A stretch of DNA of 64,000 bases from Bemisia tabaci. Lineage: Eukaryota > Arthropoda > Insecta > Hemiptera > Aleyrodidae. The number at the start of each line of letters is the position of its first letter. Position 1 is the first letter of the stretch. The notes beneath the pieces are model-generated. The model did no database searches. It was given only the letters and a program-made list of their open reading frames with translations, and was not told the origin of the DNA. Where the stretch lies: the NCBI RefSeq assembly GCF_918797505.1, contig NC_092793.1, positions 60,903,749 through 60,967,748 of the forward strand, written 5' to 3'. This document shows positions 1 to 12,720 of the stretch, one piece after another. Position numbers and translations under genes: made by a program.

Positions 1-462
1 CCACCTAAACAAAAAAAAATTCCAAGTTATGAAGCCAGGCAAGCTTAGATGATAAAAATATCCAATCATCCTGATGCAGTGCCGCAACGGCTCAAACTCT
101 TGCACTTCTATAGTGCACCCGAAAATCAAGGTGTGGTATAGGTGCGACTGTAAGGGGAGTAGGGAGGTCGCTTCCACCTAAACAAAAAAAGAAAATTCTA
201 ACAGCTTCGATGGAATCCTCACGATTGGAATCAATTCTCCTGAAGGACGCATCTGAAAAGTGCCAAACTTTGAAATGGCACACACCTTACAGCTGTTTTT
301 CATGTGCCACATGAGGCATTATTTAGGCTGTGCTCCAAGAATCGACCTTGCAGAAACAGACTAATGCTTCGCTGAAGAAATTCTTTGTATTAAATATTTT
401 TTTTTTTTTTTTTTTTTTTTTTCTCGCTGACTTGATACCAAAAAGACATGATATCTTCCCCC
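1..462. other. Non-coding stretch with poly-T tract
   Basis: No gene is visible here. A short phrase (ccacctaaacaaaaaaa) occurs at the very start and again near 176, suggesting a small direct repeat. A long T run with few interruptions lies at about 391-422, which could be the reverse-strand A-tail of a retrotransposed sequence. The left end of a foldback element begins at about 463. Confidence 0.5.
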
Positions 463-1950
463 AAAAAACAAAAATAGATTTTTGTACAAAACTCGGCCCA
501 ATCCCAAAAAACTCTCTGATTATTATATTTTAAGAACAAATTATACCAAAATACCAAAAACATACGATAGCTCCGCCGTTTGAATTCATCATTTAAAAGT
601 AGGTGATATCAAAACGGCCCAATTTCTCCCTTAATGCCAATGCAGTATACATCGCAAAGCTTTTTCCTAAAAAAAATCAAATAACTAAGTAAAACGTAAA
701 ATGGTCTAGGACACGTTTTGATCCATGCTTTAAAAGAAGTGATATATCAAAACGGCCCAACTTCCCTTAAATTTGCCCACCTCGGGGCAAAGTTCTTCGG
801 AACTTTCCAATTCATCGCTGTAGAGACACCAACCATTACTTGACTTTTAGTATATCTCTTTGTTTAAAAATCAAAGACGTCCCTTTGAAAACTGTAATGA
901 TTTTTTCTTTAAAGTTAAAAAACACAAATAATCGTCATAAAGTTGGAAAAAAATTGAAGGAAAAAAAAGGAATGGGCCGGCCGGCACGTACCAAAAACAA
1001 GTTTATACGTTATTACGTACCAACACTTTGGTATGGGTTACAAACCTAGTCCTGCAAACATTAAGTTGTTAGCAAAGAACCATTTTAAGTATCGCTAGGA
1101 TGAGGCACATGCCTATTAATACGCCAAGTTTCAGTAGGCAGTTTGTCAGACGCTCTGTCACGAACAAAGACATCGCTTGAAAGCTGTAGGTAGGTATTTG
1201 GGAAAATTAGTTCTAGGTCATCAGAGCATGACTGCTGAGATGCTCATGAGGCATTACGTCTGAACTAGTATAGTCCGAATGAAGAAAACTTCTTGCAAAT
1301 TTAGCTACTGGAAAATGATTGAGTGATGCTCTCAGAAAAATTGATCCTGCTTTCGATGACGAGACACGGCTAAAGAAGTAGCGAGGAAGACGAGAATCAC
1401 CCTGTCACCTGCTACCCATAAGTACGGCCGGCCGGCCCATTCCTTTTTTTTCCTTCAATTTTTTTCCAACTTTATGACGATTATTTGTGTTTTTTAACTT
1501 TAAAGAAAAAATCATTACAGTTTTCAAAGGGACGTCTTTGATTTTTAAACAAAGAGATATACTAAAAGTCAAGTAATGGTTGGTGTCTCTACAGCGATGA
1601 ATTGGAAAGTTCCGAAGAACTTTGCCCCGAGGTGGGCAAATTTAAGGGAAGTTGGGCCGTTTTGATATATCACTTCTTTTAAAGCATGGATCAAAACGTG
1701 TCCTAGACCATTTTACGTTTTACTTAGTTATTTGTTTTTTTTTAGGAAAAAGCTTTGCGATGTATACTGCATTGGCATTAAGGGAGAAATTGGGCCGTTT
1801 TGATATCACCTACTTTTAAATGATGAATTCAAACGGCGGAGCTATCGTATGTTTTTGGTATTTTGGTATAATTTGTTCTTAAAATATAATAATCAGAGAG
1901 TTTTTTGGGATTGGGCCGAGTTTTGTACAAAAATCTATTTTTGTTTTTTT
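463..1950. mobile_element. Long foldback element, nearly perfect ~525 bp inverted arms
   Basis: The left arm (about 463-993) is the reverse complement of the right arm (about 1422-1950) with very few differences, separated by a unique loop of about 430 bp. The ends read AAAAAACAAAAATAG. Each arm contains two spaced copies of a tgatat-caaaacggccca phrase. No transposase is present, so this is a non-autonomous foldback or large MITE. The right end abuts a Bel/Pao Gag fragment: the stop codon of that reading frame is formed at the junction. No convincing TSD could be identified. The high arm identity implies a young element or ongoing gene conversion. Confidence 0.85.
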
Positions 1951-2473
1951 AATAATCTACCAATAAATCCCAGGCAACTAAATAATTTTCAGAAGTAAAT
2001 TCTAAACTTTTAACTAAATTTAATGGTTCGCCTTCCAGTTGGGCGAGCAAATATTGGAACTTTTCAATGTTGCTAAGCGTAGAAGATTTATGAATTGTAA
2101 CCTCAAACAAGTTATGGAAAATTGACCAATCTGACAACTTTTTACCATCAAACCGCAGCAGCACGATTTTAGGAAGCCTCACTTGAGACCTTGTATTATT
2201 AGAGCATGTGGTAGAATTCGGATTAGAATCCTTCGAAGATTTTTTGGCATGTTGATATAGTGATTGAGCTTTCATCACCATTTCTAATAATTCCATTTGA
2301 GCGTTAATCACACTCTCCTCTGACACATCGGTGGAGAGAATTTCACCCTGAGTTCTGTCAAAACCATCCTGGAGTTTTTCCAGCCTATCCATGAAAAATG
2401 AAAAACTATCAATGTTTTCCGGAGTTATTTCGGTTAACTTCCCCAAAATGGTTCTAACTTCGCTCATGATCAA
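1949..2473 (-). pseudogene. Bel/Pao retrotransposon Gag fragment (DUF1759-like), 3'-truncated
   Basis: A 174-residue open frame. Residues 1-95 are helical and charged; from residue 100 (LPKIVLLRFDG) to the end it matches the DUF1759-type Gag domain of Bel/Pao elements, with the hallmarks LP-K-L-FDG, W-F-FE, LSNIEKFQYL and LEGEP. In this family the domain is followed by more Gag, protease, reverse transcriptase and integrase, none of which are seen here. The frame stops exactly where the adjoining foldback begins, and the TAA is created by the foldback's A-run, so the truncation is probably due to that insertion. Two in-frame ATGs lie two codons apart; the second is equally plausible. Family assignment is from recalled motifs, not a search. 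Confidence 0.75.
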
Positions 2474-5400
2474 ATTCCTCTGGCGTATAAGTTTGATTTC
2501 AACATCATTTGAATCTCGCGAATGTACCGAGGGGGGACGAGAAGGAGGCGCGGAAAATCTTTGCTGAAATGTGTGCGACGTGAAAGTCGCTGTATGATAA
2601 TCACTCTCATTGACGTTTTCATTGTTTACATTTTGATTTAGTGATGTTGTCGGATTTGATGTTTACTTTTTGCAGGCAAAGACCCCCTCGAAATGAGCAG
2701 GCAAGATGGCTGCGTGGCGCGACGGAAACTCAGAGCAGTTCGAGCACTCTCTAACCACTGCCGCCTCCCCACCTTATATTCCATTCAATCCAATTCAATC
2801 CATTCAAGTAATCATGTTTCCAATAATAATGGAAAATGAATCAGTGAGTTCGGAAACACTCCAACACGGGTTTTTTTTCGATTTTCACTTTTTTACGGTT
2901 TAGTAACACTTATGGATAAGTAGAAGCATCTGCACGCAAAAGGATATTTCGAAATTGCAATCGGAAGTGCTCGAAACAGCGACGGGAAAAGGGAAGAATC
3001 GAAGAATTTCATTGGAAATACCAATTTTTGGCCGATCAAGGGAAACGGGTGACTATCTGATTATGCGGTTTTCTTTTTTCGGTTCAGTATACCTTGTGCC
3101 AACAAGTTATATAAATATTCAAGCGTTATTCAGGTCAAAAAATATAAATTTTTCAGGGCAGACTATGAAAAATCAGTATCTGAAACTTGGTGCTTTAAAG
3201 TCTCTAGAGTACTTCTTGCGTCCCTTGGCATCAAAAAAGTTTTTCTTAAACCAACTTCTTCGCCCGCTGCGAAGTTTTAGGTGTTTCCTGAAATTTTTTT
3301 TTCCGAATTGGTGTATTTTCGAATTCACTGATTCAAATGATTCACTGATTTCACTGATATGTCATCTTAGGTACCTAATACTATATTTATGCTTCCATAT
3401 TTCACCCCTTGATGCCTAACTGGTAAAATTCACCATTTTTGGATCGTTATGTACTTTTGTAGGTATAAGTTATCAAAAGCAGAAATGTGCAAAGATATTT
3501 TTTCAGCAAATTTTTCAAAAAATATGCTAAGTGCCTCGTTACCTTTACAGGATGTTTCCCAGAAGTTGTACCATTGTGCCACAAAAAAAAATTGATAAAT
3601 TTGTGCGAATGCTGAGTTAAATTTTTAGCTTGATGGTTCATCTTCACATGGAAATATTTTTGGTAGAATTATAAATTCCACAATGAAAGTCTGGCAACAC
3701 AGCTAATTTAGCAAAAGCCCTCATATTTCTTGAAGTCAGGAGAGGGTAATATTTCTCCCCCCCCCCCTCCTCATAACTAGTTCCCCCAATGCTGCTGAAA
3801 ACATCTCTGTGCACCTCTGCTGTGCGCAAAAATCCTCAAACTCATCCCTAATCATCTGGCATCCCCATGGCTCAGATATAAATGAAGCCCCTCCCCCCCT
3901 TATTTTCCATCAAAATTCAAAATGTAAGTAGGTACGTTTAGGATTTGATTTCAATGCCTCAGAACGCTGCGAGGCCCCCACACAAGCTTGTGATTTCTCC
4001 AGATATGCTAAGATTTTCCCTCCTTAATCCTTAAATTATATCAGAAAAATGTCTTGCCAAAGAATTTTGAGAATTACCCTGGTTAGTACTTGGTTTGAAC
4101 TCTTTTAGAAATTTAATCTCGATCAAAAAGGTCAATTCCCTGAGCTGAGCAGTTTAATTTTTCTCCAAGAGTGAAATTTGTGCTTGGCGCCATTATGAGC
4201 AAAGAGTAGAGGAGAGGAGAGAGCAACAGAGTATAATCAATGAGCCCGAGCGAGCTTCATGTACGCTCCACTACCAGCTACTCCCGCTCTGCGATCGCCT
4301 GCTCATCGTAGGGGGTCTTTGCCTGCAAAAACGCTCAATCGTCGGATTTGGCAAGGAATTCAATACGGCATTTCGATTAACCTCATCATCGTTTCCCCCA
4401 CCCGTTACACCCTGACGTAAGACTCGGTTTCAATTGTTCCCGCAGACCATTATCGTAATTGTGGTCCATCAGTAACTGTTCACTTGGAGTTAAACTAACA
4501 TTAGATGCTGGAGGAGAAGGCAACATGGACAAATTTTCTAACCTCGAAAAAGAATTTTTTTTTTATAAGTTATACAGTTTCACAACCTGTTTTCTAAAAC
4601 AGCTGATATTGTGAATTGACCCAATTATGCGAAGATTCGATATAGGTTATTTTTGAATTAAATATGAAAAGTAAACAGCTGTATTAAGCTTTTCTAAGCT
4701 TTTAAGGGTGAATAGAATGAGAAATTCTTATAATTTTTTATTGAAATGATGGATTAGCAATTGAGGTTATTTTTCGAGGTTAGGAAAAAACACGGAAAGG
4801 GAAGAAGGGAGAATGGATAGAATTCACCAGGAAAAATGGATGGAACGATACAGGATTCTCTCAGGATCGTTGGATGAAGCACTGGGGCTGGGTGGCTGCG
4901 TCTCTGCAGGACTGGGTCAAATTAGGACTTCTGTTTGTAACTTGTTGGGACGAGAGCTTGGAGGTTAGGACCTGGGTGGCTGCTACAACGTTTCTAAGTT
5001 TTTCAGAGGTTTTATATATCCGGCTCGGAGGACCATGAATAATACCAATAATAAAAAACTCAATTTATAGAAGGGATAAAGGTTCTTTTGTGTTTCTTTT
5101 AGAAAATAAGGGTTTACAAGAAAGGGTCAAAAAACAGGGATTAGGCCAGAACGAAACTTTTTTCTCTGCAACTTCGACTGTAAGAGCTAAGACCAAAATC
5201 TATTCATACAGTTCCATGGTAACCCCTTCCACCGTGGCCCAGACCGTCCCAGCTGATAAGTCTTAATGGCGGGAACAGATAAGACGTATTTTGTTTGGAA
5301 GACATATGGGAACATGTTACAAAAGAAACGGATATTTGTGTCACTTTCTACGACCAATGAGAAGGAAGCTTCAAGGTCACTCGAGTACAATTGTTGCAAC

Positions 5401-5749
5401 AGTGTAAAAGCCGGAACATTCCTATTTTGTTTGCGTTTTTCGATTGTAATCCGCGAGCAGCGCTGCAATCTTTTGTTTGTTTACATTTGTTTAGGTTAGG
5501 TTTTTTTAATTAATTTTCTTATCAGTAAACGACGTTTGATAGTATGGAAATTTACTTCATTAATAGTATCCTAAAGAGAAGGAAAAGGATTCGCGATGTG
5601 CTGCTGTTAGAAAATGGACAAAATATTTTCGAAGTTATTCAAGCAACTTTCAAGAAATTTCAACAATCAGGCTGCAGAGAGCTCGAAACTTACGATCAGA
5701 GCAGCATAAAGAAAACATGAAAATGTTGTAAAATAGGGTAAAAACGTAC
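2474..5749. other. Region upstream of the Gag fragment; inverted repeat, no clear gene
   Basis: On the minus strand this is the side where a Bel/Pao leader and LTR would lie. A phrase (gcaggcaaagacccc) at about 2673 recurs in inverted orientation at about 4313-4330, with gcctgctcat next to it at both sites. I could not define an LTR pair. Open frames at 2955-3419 and 5266-5499 show no family resemblance and look accidental. A C11 run lies at 3757-3767. A phrase agacgtattttgtttgg occurs at about 5281 and inverted at about 6105. Confidence 0.4.
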
Positions 5750-5840
5750 CTCCCGCCAGACGAACAAATGATTCGACTGAAAACACGGCCTGATAGAATG
5801 TGCCGTCTTCTAAATAAATATCGATCCGATACGGTTCCAT
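5750..5840 (-). CDS. Putative short first coding exon, unknown product
   Basis: On the minus strand an ATG at 5840 opens 30 codons (MEPYRIDIYLEDGTFYQAVF...RLAG) followed by a consensus splice donor GGAG|GTACGT at 5750/5749. The upstream context is AT-rich, as in a 5' UTR. The composition looks protein-like rather than random, with alternating hydrophobic and charged residues. I do not recognise the family and could not find the next exon. The open frame reads further upstream without a better start. It might equally be an exon remnant of a mobile element. Confidence 0.3.
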
Positions 5841-6224
5841 GATTTTTAACTTTAGTTTAAACACCAACACCACACAAAATAACTTCGGCGCCAAAAGGAG
5901 AAAAGTGAGGTTAGTATTTCCGTAACAATTCTGCAACCTGCTCCGGAGCACGTTCCAAGTGTTTCGCATCAAAATGTTACGACAGCGTTGCCATGTTGTG
6001 CAAAAAAAATCCAATTAAATAAGCCACGCCCCCTCATTTCCGGTAACACTCAAACAAAATACGAATGTTACATACTGATGCGAAACAGTTTCGATTGTTA
6101 CGCCAAACAAAATACGTCTATAGCACTCACTGGTTGAAACTACCCTAATAGCACATCTGGTTTTAAAAACGTTTTTAAAAGGTGTCAATGAAACCTTTGA
6201 ACATTTATAAAATGTTTCACTGAA

Positions 6225-6700
6225 ACATTTTAGATACTTAGAAAGTTTAAATCACGTTTCAGAAACGTGCCTGAAACCTTTCTATGTCACCCTTTTAAAG
6301 GTGTCAAGTGACACCTTTCAGAGATGTGTCCTTAAAACCTTTCAGATTCGTTTTCAATTTATTTCAGACTCAGGTCAGGGAAGGCTGTACCTCTTTGACA
6401 CATTTTTGACACCTCCTTAAAACAGATCGCAAAATCTTAAATTGTTTCAGAAATGTTTCAGAAATGTTTCAGACATGACTTCCGCCTGAAAAAGTTTAAA
6501 TCACGTTTCAGAAACGTGCCTGAAACCTTTCTATGTCACCCTTTTAAAGGTGTCAGGTGACACCTTTCAGAGATCTATCCTGAAAACCTTTCAAATTTGT
6601 TTTTGACTCATTTGTGACACATACTTTTTAATGGTCACAAAATCTAAAATCGTTTCAGAAATGTTTCAGACATGAGTTTCAAAAGTTTAAAGAACGTATC
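6225..6700. repeat. Left subterminal direct repeats of the outer element
   Basis: A block beginning gtttaaatcacgtttcag and including acctttctatgtcaccc and gtgacacctttcagagat occurs at about 6246-6345 and again at about 6488-6585, roughly 240 bp apart. Shorter fragments (aaatgtttcagacatga) recur between them. Such repeats usually serve as transposase-binding sites near the ends of DNA transposons. That role is inferred. Confidence 0.7.
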
Positions 6701-6715
6701 AAAAAATGAAAAACT

Positions 6716-6873
6716 GAATGTTTTCAGGATACCTCTCTAGAACGTGTCCCCGCAACCTCTAAACCAGTTGCATAGACAGGGGTCAACCATGATTGACACC
6801 TCTCTATGCAACTGGTTTAAAGGTTGCGGGGACATGTTCTAGAGACGTATCCTGAAAACATTTAAGGTTTTAT
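6716..6873. repeat. 150-bp hairpin inside the outer element
   Basis: The sequence aatgttttcaggatacctct reading rightward is answered by its near reverse complement ending at about 6870, with only a few bases of loop around 6793. The stem includes gtccccgcaacctct / ggttgcggggac and ccagttgcatagaca / tctatgcaactgg. It could be a small independent palindromic insertion or part of the subterminal structure. Confidence 0.75.
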
Positions 6874-7537
6874 TTCATTTCAAATCTCAACTTGTCTTTT
6901 CTGTTATTTTCTGACAAATAAATATTTTTTACATAGAAATTGTTTTAGAAATTTTTAATCGTCCACACCATCTTAGAAACGTCCCATATATCATCACTTG
7001 GAAACATGTCAGCAAAATTTAGAGTACAAATATTTTCATACTGAGTTGTTGCCCCAGCAGTCAGAATACATGGTTTTTTTTTTTTTATTATTTTTGGTGC
7101 CTTATCTCAAAGTTTTGAACGCATGTTTCAAAAAAGTTGTTATCCTTTTGAAGTCTATATCTAGGTTCTACAAGCGTTTCAAACTCTTGGAAACAATGAT
7201 TGAGTGGCAAAAAATGTGATGTAACCATGTATCAACAAATCAACAACAATTCCCATGTAGCATTTTGGATTTCAAGATTAAGTAAGGGAGTAATAAACGT
7301 GCAGTAAGCTTGAAGTAAGCTTAAAGTAATGGTGAATTCACGTTTACTTCACGATAAAGTAATACTTAATCAATTTTGAGTAAAACTGTCACTTTTTTTG
7401 AGAAGGATTTTAAGTAATCGTTACTTGAGGTTAAAAATCAGTTTTACCAAATGATTACCTAACGATTTACTATGCATTAAGTAACACTGATATAATTCTG
7501 AGGTGTCCATTTCTGGATCAAAATTTTAGCTAATGTT

Positions 7538-7797
7538 TATATCGCCACTTTCCGGCCAAAGTTTCGCAAGCTCCATGCAAGGTTTAAAAATTTCTGCTGC
7601 CATTTAATTTTTTTATAGAGAAATTGTTGAATCTGTTTGAAAATTTCACTGATTTTTATCAGCAGCACTAAGAAAATTTAGTGAAATTTTTGGACAGCTT
7701 TGTCGGAAAATTTCTCTGTAAAAAAATGAAATGTTGGCGGAAATTTTTGAACGTCGCATGGATCTTGTGATACTTTGGCCGAAAGGTGACGATTTAT
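7538..7797. repeat. Palindromic miniature element within the inner element
   Basis: The arm beginning atcgccactttccggccaaa near 7542 is the imperfect reverse complement of the segment ending tttggccgaaaggtgacgat near 7792. The stem includes ccatgcaag / ..gcatgg and gagaaat words, with a central loop near 7660. It is typical of a diverged MITE. Confidence 0.65.
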
Positions 7798-10700
7798 TCA
7801 TGCATTGATTGTCAATTGAAGCTTACATCACTTCAGAGCTGAAAATTTCCATTTGCTCCTTCCTTATCTTTTTTTTCTTAAGTAATATTACTGCAGCTTC
7901 AGTGTCGGAACGAGGCCTGTTAGCTGCAGTACTTTATGGTGAAATTTAACAGGGTGATATACACCACCCGTTTCAGGCTTGTTTCTCAGAATAAATTCGT
8001 ACATCCTTCAGACTCAAGGAGCCAACAAACTGAAGGGAAAAAGGCAGAATTGATTCAATTACAAGGGCATTAGGTAATTTTATTTTATTTATTGACAGTT
8101 TCCTGTGGCAAAATAGCATGCAAAAGGAAAATATAATAGATTTGACTCACCAAATTCAACTGATCCTTCATCAAAAATAAAACCTGAAGAAAAACACCAA
8201 TGATGCTATTCATGATACTTGGAACACAGCACTTTCACTTTCATTTATTTTCTCCTTTAGATTAGAGCAATGAATATTAAGGTATAATTAATAATTAAGG
8301 TAACTAATCGAACTTCACACCACTTCAAATTTCTTAAGAAATTTCCGGTCAGACATAAAATTTTTAGGAAAACTATAGCTGCTACTTATGTTTATTTTCT
8401 CTGAACACACTGCAATTTCTTTTGATGATGTTGTTTTGAGGCGATTCATGGTGAATTTCTCAAAACCAGATGATTTTTAGTCGCTGCTAATTTCCTATCG
8501 GATGACTGCTCAGGTGAGAAACTGACAGCCATGTCATAGAATAGTAGCCGCTTTCTTAATCCAGAATGCAAGAAATCCAGAAAGAGGGAGCAAGCTGAAG
8601 TGCAGAAAGCCCTTCAAAAACCTGAAAAACAGACAAATAAACAGCATTATACAAGGCATGGTGACAGTTCAATGAGGTGACTTGTGACTGTTTAGCTCTT
8701 AGATTTTACTCATAATTGAAGTGCAAATTTTATCCGTTGAAAAAAAAATTACCTAGATCTCAAGCTGTTTCATTTAAGTACCTAGAATGATATTTTAAAA
8801 TAATCATAAAATTGCAGTTCTTTCAAAAACTAAAAATCGGTGTAACTTCTCAATTGTTGATACCAAAGAATTTTTCTTAAAAATTAGATTTTTTTCAGAA
8901 CTCTCTTGAAACTGAGGATTTTAATATTTTGCCCTGTCTAAAGTAGAAAACAGGTACCTAAGTGAGGTACAGTTAAGGTGAGGTAAGGAACACTTACCAA
9001 AATCGAGTTGCCAACAATTTATTTTCAACCAGTCTCGGCAAATATTTAAACTGAGAAAAAGTAGGCATCCGAAATCGGACTTTAATTATCTTCTTTTCTC
9101 CCCCTCCAATCAAACGCAACAATTGAAATTGTTACATCATTAACACATATTTCTTTGAAAATTTACCTTACAACGTTCCCAAAATTTAGGTTAGTGCAAT
9201 GTAACATGATTTTTCTCATTTATTGTGCTCTTGGAAAAAACAAACATTCTGTTTACCGCACTCTAGTTCATTTGTGTAATAATGCTCTAGCATTCAGTAC
9301 AAGTAAAACGGAGCCTGAGAGACGATAAACTGGTTCGCTCTGAACGCTTGGGTCCTTTCATATCTTGGTCCTTACACGCAGTTTAATGAAATGCTATTCC
9401 GATGTGATGATTGCTCATGCTTAATTTCTACGGCAGTCTACGTTGCCTTGGTGGTAGTAAATAATCAAGGGACAAAGAGCCGGAGGTAGGGCTCACAGGA
9501 ACATCGTTTCTCTTTAATCCCTATTGGATATTCTAACATGCAGAAGCTCAGTTTTAAGAAAAGTAAAATGGGTCAGTTGTATATGTCACAGAAACAAATT
9601 ATGATAGTTGCAGGTCCTTTACACTGACAGTGCTGAGTCACGCAAGTGATGTATTGAATATTCAAGAGGTATCGTTTTACATTCACTGAGAGAATTAGAA
9701 GAGGTTATGTGTTGGATCAACCTAATGAAAACGTACCAGGTAGTGTGGGTAATAAAAATAATAGAGAACGGGACATATCATCACTCCTAGGACAAATGGA
9801 CGCAACTTTGTATTGTACTGAGACATAATGTTCATATAGCTTGGTGCGTACTTGCAGGGCTCGTGTGAAAATGGAGGTATGACCTAATAATTAAGAAGTG
9901 ATGAGATGTTTTGATGGCGAGATGAGCTTGGCCCAACTTGTTGAGTGGGACATTGGTCAAATCGGGACGAAGGTCTAAATTTGCACACCTTTCTGCCGTG
10001 ATGGCGAAGAGAGCCATAAGCGCATTTCTGCATGAGCCATGATTAGCACATGATTTTCTTTGTTTTGAGGTTCATCCTAGTTTGCACTTATCGCTCTCTT
10101 CGCTATCACTGCAGTGTAGTCTCATGAGAGTAATGGAGACTTACCACTTACAACTTGTGAGACAAAAGTATTTCATGGTTTCCAGTGAGTCCTAAACGAT
10201 ACCTGCCCTCTCCATGTTTTCCAGAACGACTTTTCTTCTCATAATAATGACACTGTGACAGGTATGTCATTTCATGTGACTCATGTGAGGAAGTGAGAAC
10301 AGAAATTTCGTTGCTGGAGGGAGGAAGATCTCAGTTGATTTAGATCATTAATTTTGGGTAGGATCTGTCGATCTACATTTCCTGAATGATATACTAACAA
10401 ACTTTAAGTACTTACATTTATTTTTGAGGCTGCATTTGAAGAGAGACTGGAAAAATAGACCAACATCGTCTCAGGCTGTAACAACGAGGTAACGGCTAAC
10501 GGCTCCTTCAAGTTGCATCCTGAAAATTCCTCAACGATGTACGCGGAACGCGGACGCGGATCATCGGACCAAAAGGGAATTTCGTTCCCGGAACACGAAC
10601 TGAACTGAACTGAGAACTCGTGATAACAATTCGTAAACAAATCAAACCACAATTTTTCACCAGACCACTACAGTTTTCACACTCTAGTTTTCACGAAGGA

Positions 10701-12135
10701 AATATGAGAATGAGAAAGAAATGGTTTCGTGTATCACCTCAAATGCACGTTTGGGGCTTTCCCGAGTTATTTACCGAGGCTTTAAGGCGTTACCAGTCGA
10801 AGTGTTACACTTCGTTTCCTGAATACATTTCTTCCTATTATCAGTGTGAACAGCTAGCAAATCCCCACGGAATTTTATTATTACAGTTCTTCGTATGAGT
10901 TCAAACGGAAATGTCTACGATTGGCAATTGAAACATCCTTTACCTGCTGCCAGTGAGTAATTTGCCATGTGAATAATTTCTCTTTTTTTCTTCTGGAGGG
11001 CTGTGACAGCTGACATTATATTGACCCTTTGTACTTATATTTGCAGAGACTTCAATTTTCATGCAATCGGTGGATAGTAATCCCTCAATTAATTCCCTAA
11101 CTTGATACCTGATTTTACTTACAATGAGAAGTCTTGTCAGGAAAGAATAATCTAAGCGTATGTGCATAGATAGTCTGCGCAGAGTTTACGTGTCGAAAGA
11201 GAACCAACATTTCTGGCTTATTTCAGACATAACATTACCTGCAATTAATTTCTTCACGCAGGATAGGTGCTTCTGTAAATGCCCCAATGTACTTGGCCAT
11301 GTTTTGATCAATGTCATCCACTTATTCTACACGGTTATCTCCAATATTAGTCTCAGCAAGCAGTGGGCAAATCTTAAGAAGAGAAACGTTGATAATTCTA
11401 TTTTATCATGATTTGACGCTCAACAAAATCTGAGTTTTTGGGTGGTTGTGCCGGTGCATGAGTAAATTTGTTACCTACTGTCACATGTGTATTATGCCTC
11501 CAAATTTGGTTTTGATGGCCTCTAAAACGATGAGGAGCTGACAACAATGTGTATATCTGCATGTATCAGTGGTGCGAGCGCGAGCTGACATTTTGTATCT
11601 CACTGGCTGTTTCCCTGATTGTGAGTTACCTTGGAAGCCTCAAGTGTGGCAAAAAGAGATGAGGTAATCAGCATTTTGTCTCTTTCCTCTCTGTCGCATG
11701 GGTTCAAGGGTCAGCAATCTAAAGCGCAAATGAGAAGCAACACTTCAGCTCACACCACTGTATTTTGTGTTCTGTCTCTGTTTTGAGAAGAAACTGTGTT
11801 TGAAGAGAGTTAAATAGATGAAGCAACTAGGAGTTTTTCCAGCTGATGATTTAACACTGAAGAAGCATAACATATACAGGGTGGTGATTAGAAACATTCT
11901 TAACAGCAACCTGGAAAGCCCCCTCCCCCCTTCTAACTTTGTACTTAGTTGAGGTAAAAATTTAAACGTTCGGGGCCTTTCCTTAGTCAAGGCCGCGCCC
12001 CCTAACTATGCAGGGGGACTCCTTGGGGGCAACAGACCCCAACATTTTGCGTCCAAATGGAAAAACCACCCTTATGTATGATAACGCGTTCAAATGAACC
12101 TTAAAAAAAAAAAGAAAAAAAAAAAAAAAAAAATT
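7798..12135. other. Cargo of the inner element: no recognisable gene
   Basis: Reading both strands I found only short frames (for example 92 codons at 10620-10898 plus, 82 at 10404-10652 minus, and 81 at 11745-11990 minus), none with a family signature. The base composition is ordinary AT-rich. An A-rich tract lies at about 12104-12133. This stretch might be captured intergenic or intronic DNA. Confidence 0.4.
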
Positions 12136-12139
12136 ATTT

Positions 12140-12720
12140 TTCGTTAGGTAAAGAACAAGTAATGATGCTTTAATGATTAATTAATCTTAAAGTAATACAA
12201 TTTCTTTAAAATTTACTTCCTCCTTAGGTAATGAAAACGTAATAATTATTTAAACATGATTTAATCTCAAAGTAATAAAATATCTCTAACATTTACTTGT
12301 TCTTTAGGTAAAGAACAAGAAATCATTATTTAATCATTATTTAATCCTGAAGTAATAAAATATCTTGAAAAATTACTTTTCTATTAGGTAATGAACAAGT
12401 AATCATTATTTAATTATTAATTAATGTTGAAGTAATTAAATATCTTGACCATTACTTCTTCATTACGTAATAAACAAGTAATAATTATTTAATACATATT
12501 TTCATCTTTAGGTAATAAAATAACATAATGTTTACTTCTTTATTAGGTAAGGAACAAGTAATCATTAGCTAATGATTAATTCATTTTGAAGTAATAAAAT
12601 AAATTAATGTTTACTTCTTCATTAAATAAAGTTTAAATAATGATTACCTAATCATTAAGTAAAGAAAAATTTCAAAAATTTTTTATTTAATGATTACCTA
12701 ATCGTTAACTAATGTTTATA
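12140..12720. repeat. ~80-bp degenerate tandem repeats at right end of inner element
   Basis: The phrase ttaggtaa-gaacaagtaat recurs near 12146, 12226, 12306, 12387, 12466 and 12546, giving a period close to 80 bp. Each unit also carries gaagtaataaaatat. The left end of the element (7260-7480) has related but less regular aagtaat words. These are subterminal repeats of the inner element. Confidence 0.75.
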
